A model generated the notes under the pieces. The model did no database searches. It worked only from the letters and a program-made list of their open reading frames with translations, and was not told the DNA's origin. This document shows positions 59,491 through 64,000 of a stretch of 64,000 nucleotides of DNA, one piece after another. This DNA is from Herpetosiphon giganteus (GTDB lineage Bacteria; Chloroflexota; Chloroflexia; Chloroflexales; Herpetosiphonaceae). Location of the stretch: positions 1-64,000 of the forward strand of contig NZ_JAFBCZ010000025.1 of NCBI RefSeq assembly GCF_016907925.1, in the 5' to 3' direction. The translations under genes were made by a program, and so were the position numbers. Numbering within the stretch: position 1 is the stretch's first letter; each line of letters opens with the position of its first letter.

Positions 59491-62400
59491 ATGCAATGTA
59501 CAGAATGTCTCAACCTCAACCCTGCTAGCGCACGTTTTTGTTCACAATGTGGCCGCATGTTGGCCGATACACCCTTGCCTCGTAGCGAACGACGGCGGGT
59601 TACGGTGATGTTCGCCGATTTGGTGGGCTTTACCTCAATTGCTGAACAGCTCGACGCTGAGGCGGTACATCGCTTAATTAATACCTGTTTTGACCGTTTG
59701 GTGCCGATTATCGAGCACTACGGCGGAGTCGTCGATAAATTTATTGGCGATGCAATTATGGCGATTTTTGGCGCACCCCTTGCTCACGAAGATGATCCGA
59801 TTCGGGCTGTGCACGCTGCCAGTGCCATGCTCGCTGCAATTGCTGAACTCAGCCAACAAGAAGGCCTCGAACTTGGCTTGCACATTGGCATCAATACTGG
59901 CGTGGTGATTGCTGGTGGCATCGGCTCGCTCGGTCGGCAGCAATATTCGGTCATTGGCGATGCAGTTAATTTGGCTGCCCGCTTGCAAGATTTGGCCAGC
60001 AACGCCGAGATTTTGGTTGGCCCCGAAACCCAACGTATGACGGCCCACGTGTTTGATTATGCAGCCCTTGGCGAACGCACAATCAAAGGTCGCTCTGAAC
60101 AAGTGGCGGTGTTCAAGTTGCGCGGCCTCAATCCGCGACCCTCATCTGGCCGTGGCATCAAAGGCCTGCAAAGCCCAATGGTTGGCCGCACTGGCGAACT
60201 CGATAGTTTGTTGGCGGTCACCACTGAACTTAGCAAACAGCGCGGGCGGGTGGTGATGGCGGTCGGCGAGGCGGGCATTGGCAAAAGTCGGCTCTTGACC
60301 GAATGGCGTAATCAAAGTTTTGAGCAATTGCCCCAAGTTGTTTGGTACGAGGCCCGCTGTCTCTCCTATACCCAAGAAAGTGCCTATGCCTTGCTGCGCG
60401 ATTTGGTGCGCTCGCTGATTGGCGTTTCAATTACCGATAGTGAAGATGATATGGCAGCTGCCTTGCATCAAATCGCCACGGCACTGTTGTTAGATCAAGC
60501 TGATCAGGTGATTCCAGCGCTGAGCCATTTGTTGTTGCTGCCAGCTTCGCGCCGCTTCGATGAACTCAGCCCGCAAGCGTTGCAAGCCTTGTATATTACC
60601 GCTGTGCGGCGTTTGGTGCTGGCCCAAGGCCAACATACGCCCGTTATTTGGTCGATTGAGGATATTCACTGGGCAGACGAGGCTTCGGTTGATGTGCTGC
60701 AAAATCTTTTGCAATTGCATAACGACATTCCGCTCGTCATTTTGGCCACCTCGCGGCCTGATCGCGAAGTGGTGGGCTGGCGCTTGGTCGAATCGGCCCG
60801 CGATTTAAGTGGCCTCGAATTGAATTTAGCGCCTTTATCACTCGCCAATGGCCGCGAATTAATCGCCAATTTGCTGCATTTCGATGGCTTGCCCGAGCAT
60901 TTGCGCACGGCGATTCTCAACAAAGCCGATGGCAACCCCTTCTTTGTCGAAGAAGTGATTCGCACGCTGATCGATCGCGAAGCGATTATGCACGATGGCA
61001 ATAGTTGGGTGGCGCTGGAAGCAATTAATCAAATCGAATTGCCCGATAGCGTGCATGGCTTGTTGGCAGCGCGGATCGATCGTTTGCCCAGCGAGTTGCG
61101 CCAATTGTTGCACATTGCTGCGGTGATTGGTCGCCGTTTTGCAATTCGGGTGGTGGCCGAGGTGCTTGGCTCGACCGCCGAAAAAATGACCAACTCAATC
61201 GATTTGTTGGTTGATCGCGAGTTGTTACGGCGTGATCGCACGAATCCCAATGGCTATTTGCGTTTTCGCCATGCTTTGGTTCACGAAGTGGTCTATAGCA
61301 CGACCTTGCAAACTGAGCGGCGGCGTTTGCATGGCGTAGTTGGCGAAACCTTGGAAGCCTTGTATCCCTCGCGGCGCGAAGAATTGGCAGCGGCTTTGGC
61401 CAACCACTTTATGCATGCCGAGCATCCCAAGGCCTTTGAATATGCCTTGCTTGCTGGCGACGTGGCCTATCGCCAATATGCTTTGCGCGAGGCAATTCGC
61501 CATTATGAACGCGCTCACGATTTGAGCCATCATTACGATTTGCCGTTGGGTGTGGTGCGCGGCTTGTATCTGAATTATGCCCGTGCTACCGAGCTAATTG
61601 GCGAAACCAAACAAGCGCTCGAGTTATACCAGCATGTGCTTGAGCGCTGTGAGAGCGAACATGATACCGAATCGTTGATTATTGTCTTGATTGAGCATGC
61701 GCGACTGTTGATGCTGCCGAGCCACCATCGCGACCTTGATCGCAGCCGCAGCGAGACGACGCGTGCTTTGGAACTGGCGATCCAACAAGGCGATCGTCAA
61801 TCGGAAGCCCGTTGTTATTGGCTTTTGGCCTTGATCGAAGGCCACCTCAGCCGCTTTACTGCTGCCGAGCCGTGGGGCGCAAAAGCGCTTGGTTTGGCCC
61901 GTGAGTTGGGCATGCGCGAGCTGCAAGCCTATTGTCTCAACGATTTCCACCGTGTTGCAATCAACAATGGCCAACCAGAATTGGCCGAACGAATGTTGCG
62001 CGAGGCGATTGAACTTTGGCGCTCATTGAATAACTTGCCGATGCTGGCCGATAGCCTTTCGGGCATGGCCGATTTCTACTATTCGCGCCGCGATTTGGAT
62101 CAAGCTGTGCGCTACGCCCGTGAGGCTGAGCGTTTGGCTGTGATGATTGGCAACGCTTGGAATTTGGGCTTTTCGCGCTCGGTGCTTGGCGGCATTGCGG
62201 TTGAAACTGGCGATATTCAACAAGCTTTGCACATGTTCCAGTCATCAATCGAGCAATCGAGCCTTTCAGGGCCGATTATGCTGAATATGTATGGGCGCAC
62301 TGAGCTAATTCGGCTCTATCGCATGCTTGGCGATTATCAAGCGGCGCTAGATGTGCTGGAAGCTGGCGAATCATACATTGAACAAGTTAACGATGAAGCG

Positions 62401-62973
62401 TTAATTGCATTGCGCCAATTGTTCATTGCCATGCGCTTGCTTATCACGCTCGAGCAAACCAATCAAGATCCAGCTGAGCTGAGTGAAACGATTCGCCATA
62501 TTTTGAGCTTTGAACTTGGCGAGCAACAAGTGGTGGCTGGGGTGATGTTGCGGGTTATTCATATTGAATTGTGCCTCAAACTTGGCGACTATGCTCATGC
62601 CGAGCGTTTAATTGCCGAAATTGTCGAGCAACTTTCATCGTTGTGGTTTGGTGGCTCGTTGGTTTCCAACTATCGCGCCCGTTTGGCAGCGGCCCAAGGC
62701 CAATTGGCTGAAGCGATCGAATTCAGCGAAGTATTGATTAACGAAAAGCCTGCTGGCGATATTCATGATCTTTGGCGCTTTCGGGCGTGGCGCGCTGAAT
62801 GGCTCGAAGCTCAGGGCCAATTTACGCTGGCGGTAAGCGAGCGCCAACATGCTCAGCGCTTGATTCAACATATTTCGGGCAACATTCTGCGCGATGAATT
62901 GCGCGAGCGCTTTTTGGGGCTGCCTCTGGTTCAAGCAACGCTGCAAGAACCAAGCTCAACCTACATTATTTAG
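59491..62973 (+). CDS. Class III nucleotide cyclase fused to AAA ATPase and TPR region
   Basis: The 1,160-aa protein starts with a zinc ribbon (Cys3, Cys6, Cys17, Cys20). A class III cyclase domain (about 35-195) follows with FADLVGFTSI, KFIGDAIMAIFG and YSVIGDAVNLAARLQ, retaining the metal Asp residues. A P-loop ATPase with GEAGIGKSRLL (about 258), then a long TPR-like helical half (about 640-1,100) complete it. This is the SWACOS/LuxR-ATPase-like signalling architecture common in Chloroflexota. Whether it makes cAMP or cGMP cannot be told. Confidence 0.93.
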   Translation: MQCTECLNLNPASARFCSQCGRMLADTPLPRSERRRVTVMFADLVGFTSIAEQLDAEAVHRLINTCFDRLVPIIEHYGGVVDKFIGDAIMAIFGAPLAHEDDPIRAVHAASAMLAAIAELSQQEGLELGLHIGINTGVVIAGGIGSLGRQQYSVIGDAVNLAARLQDLASNAEILVGPETQRMTAHVFDYAALGERTIKGRSEQVAVFKLRGLNPRPSSGRGIKGLQSPMVGRTGELDSLLAVTTELSKQRGRVVMAVGEAGIGKSRLLTEWRNQSFEQLPQVVWYEARCLSYTQESAYALLRDLVRSLIGVSITDSEDDMAAALHQIATALLLDQADQVIPALSHLLLLPASRRFDELSPQALQALYITAVRRLVLAQGQHTPVIWSIEDIHWADEASVDVLQNLLQLHNDIPLVILATSRPDREVVGWRLVESARDLSGLELNLAPLSLANGRELIANLLHFDGLPEHLRTAILNKADGNPFFVEEVIRTLIDREAIMHDGNSWVALEAINQIELPDSVHGLLAARIDRLPSELRQLLHIAAVIGRRFAIRVVAEVLGSTAEKMTNSIDLLVDRELLRRDRTNPNGYLRFRHALVHEVVYSTTLQTERRRLHGVVGETLEALYPSRREELAAALANHFMHAEHPKAFEYALLAGDVAYRQYALREAIRHYERAHDLSHHYDLPLGVVRGLYLNYARATELIGETKQALELYQHVLERCESEHDTESLIIVLIEHARLLMLPSHHRDLDRSRSETTRALELAIQQGDRQSEARCYWLLALIEGHLSRFTAAEPWGAKALGLARELGMRELQAYCLNDFHRVAINNGQPELAERMLREAIELWRSLNNLPMLADSLSGMADFYYSRRDLDQAVRYAREAERLAVMIGNAWNLGFSRSVLGGIAVETGDIQQALHMFQSSIEQSSLSGPIMLNMYGRTELIRLYRMLGDYQAALDVLEAGESYIEQVNDEALIALRQLFIAMRLLITLEQTNQDPAELSETIRHILSFELGEQQVVAGVMLRVIHIELCLKLGDYAHAERLIAEIVEQLSSLWFGGSLVSNYRARLAAAQGQLAEAIEFSEVLINEKPAGDIHDLWRFRAWRAEWLEAQGQFTLAVSERQHAQRLIQHISGNILRDELRERFLGLPLVQATLQEPSSTYII

Positions 62974-63154
62974 CAAGTACTGGCTTACGATCGATAGTTT
63001 GAGAACAGGTGTGATAGCCTTTCTGATCAAGTGAATTAGGAATGCGACGCAACGGGGCGTTGGCTCATGGGCTGGAATGCGATGACCGTCCATGCTGCGC
63101 TGTTGCACTGGTTCTCGTAGATGCTGCATTTTGTGGCAAGGAAAGGTCGAATTC

Positions 63155-64000
63155 ATGACCGCGAGCGATCAACAAATCAACGACTTGTTGACTCAAATGA
63201 CGTTGGAAGAAAAAATTTCGCTGACCATCGGCCAAGATATGTGGAGCACCCACCCCGTCGAACGCTTGGGGCTTGGCTCGATTAACATGAACGATGGCCC
63301 GCATGGCTTGCGCAAACCTCCCGAAAATTCCTCAATTGGCATTGTCGATGCGCTGCCTGCCACCTGTTTCCCTACCGCCGCCGCCGTCGCCTCGACCTGG
63401 GATGTTGATTTGGCGCGCGCGATTGGTGCAGCGATTGCCCAAGAATGTTTAGCCAATAACGTCCAAATTGTGCTTGGGCCTGGCATCAACCTCAAACGCA
63501 CGCCGCTTGGTGGCCGCAACTTCGAATACTATTCCGAAGATCCGGTGTTGGCTAGCGAGTTGGGTGTGGCGTTCGTGCAAGCAGTGCAAGAGCACGGCGT
63601 TGGTACATCGCTCAAACACTTTGCCTGCAATAACCAAGAATTCGAGCGCATGACGATTAGCGCCGAGGTTGATCAACGCACATTGCGCGAGTTGTATTTG
63701 CTAGCTTTTGAGCAAGTTGTCAAGCGTGCCCAACCTTGGACGATTATGGCTGCCTACAACAAAATCAATGGCATCTACGCAACCGAACACAAGCAATTGC
63801 TCAGCGAGATTTTGCGCGATGAATGGGGCTTTGAAGGGATTGTGGTTTCCGATTGGGGCGCAGTTAACGATAAAGCTGCTGCATTAAGTGCTGGCCTCGA
63901 TTTGGAAATGCCAGGCCCAGCCCTGAATCACGTTGAATTATTGGCCGATTTGGTGCGCAAGGAAACGCTTTCAGAGACGGTAATTGACGATGCTGCCCGC
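63155..64000 (+). CDS. GH3 beta-glucosidase (N-terminal part; cut by window edge)
   Basis: AAGGAAAGG precedes the ATG at 63155. The visible 282 residues have LTIGQDMWST at the start. The GH3 core shows MNDGPHGLRKP, LGPGINLKRTPLGGRNFEYYSEDP, the KHFACNNQE signature and the nucleophile Asp in IVVSDWGAV. It hydrolyses beta-glucosides, and with the GH81 glucanase and GH9 cellulase could complete glucan breakdown. No signal peptide is seen, so it is likely intracellular. Confidence 0.95.
   Translation, partial: MTASDQQINDLLTQMTLEEKISLTIGQDMWSTHPVERLGLGSINMNDGPHGLRKPPENSSIGIVDALPATCFPTAAAVASTWDVDLARAIGAAIAQECLANNVQIVLGPGINLKRTPLGGRNFEYYSEDPVLASELGVAFVQAVQEHGVGTSLKHFACNNQEFERMTISAEVDQRTLRELYLLAFEQVVKRAQPWTIMAAYNKINGIYATEHKQLLSEILRDEWGFEGIVVSDWGAVNDKAAALSAGLDLEMPGPALNHVELLADLVRKETLSETVIDDAAR

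Overview
The window joins two kinds of DNA. Bases 1 to about 31,100 are most of a tailed-phage prophage (its left end lies outside the window). Bases 31,125 to 64,000 are host chromosome. The host part suggests a filamentous gliding member of the Chloroflexota, most like Herpetosiphon: GC is near 50 percent, secreted glucanases and cellulases (GH81, GH9, GH3) are present, several large GAF/PP2C signalling proteins occur, and a cyclase-AAA-TPR protein is encoded. The genus assignment is inference from gene content; no database search was run.

Prophage layout. The late operon runs leftward from a consensus promoter at 10,688-10,715: an 87-aa protein, a membrane/coiled-coil protein, LLH-type holin, endolysin, a TTG-initiated small membrane protein, small and large terminase, portal, MuF-like head protein, scaffold, decoration protein, E-like major capsid protein and connector-type small genes. 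Lysis genes precede packaging genes. A cargo block follows at 10.8-21.2 kb. It holds a lipoprotein, a small membrane protein, a three-gene AT-rich operon (nuclease-like, Ser/Thr kinase, TIM-barrel-like protein), an SH3/DUF3761 lipoprotein, an orphan HsdR-N nuclease, two paralogous secreted proteins, and between those a pair of HEPN proteins, one carrying a tandem CBS module. Three secreted-protein genes of this block share a bipartite promoter element with fixed spacing.

The region 21.2-23.5 kb is control DNA: an iteron-like repeat array, two paralogous XRE repressors facing rightward promoters, and a possible structured leader RNA. The early operon at 23.5-29.6 kb runs rightward: small regulators, a Sak4-like recombination ATPase, a replication initiator containing iteron-like repeats (a probable lambda-O-style origin), a DnaC-like loader, mini-proteins and a MazG-like pyrophosphohydrolase, closed by a terminator. 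A large serine recombinase follows, and its reading frame continues antisense through a host tRNA-Gly(TCC) gene, the likely attachment site.

Host part. It starts with a YtkA-like lipoprotein and a small membrane protein, then aspS, a YqiJ/flotillin pair, a DhaL-like protein, a DHA2 exporter with an AraC regulator and a membrane PP2C phosphatase, and a GH9 cellulase. Next is a partner-switching operon (STAS, kinase-STAS fusion, GAF-PP2C phosphatase, SDR, methyltransferase), a META lipoprotein, a TetR regulator with an epimerase-like target gene under paired operators, an S9 peptidase, GH81 glucanase, a cyclase-AAA-TPR regulator and the start of a GH3 glucosidase. The strongest candidates for something undescribed are the nuclease/kinase/TIM operon (12,374-15,085) and the HEPN/HEPN-CBS pair (18,347-19,896).
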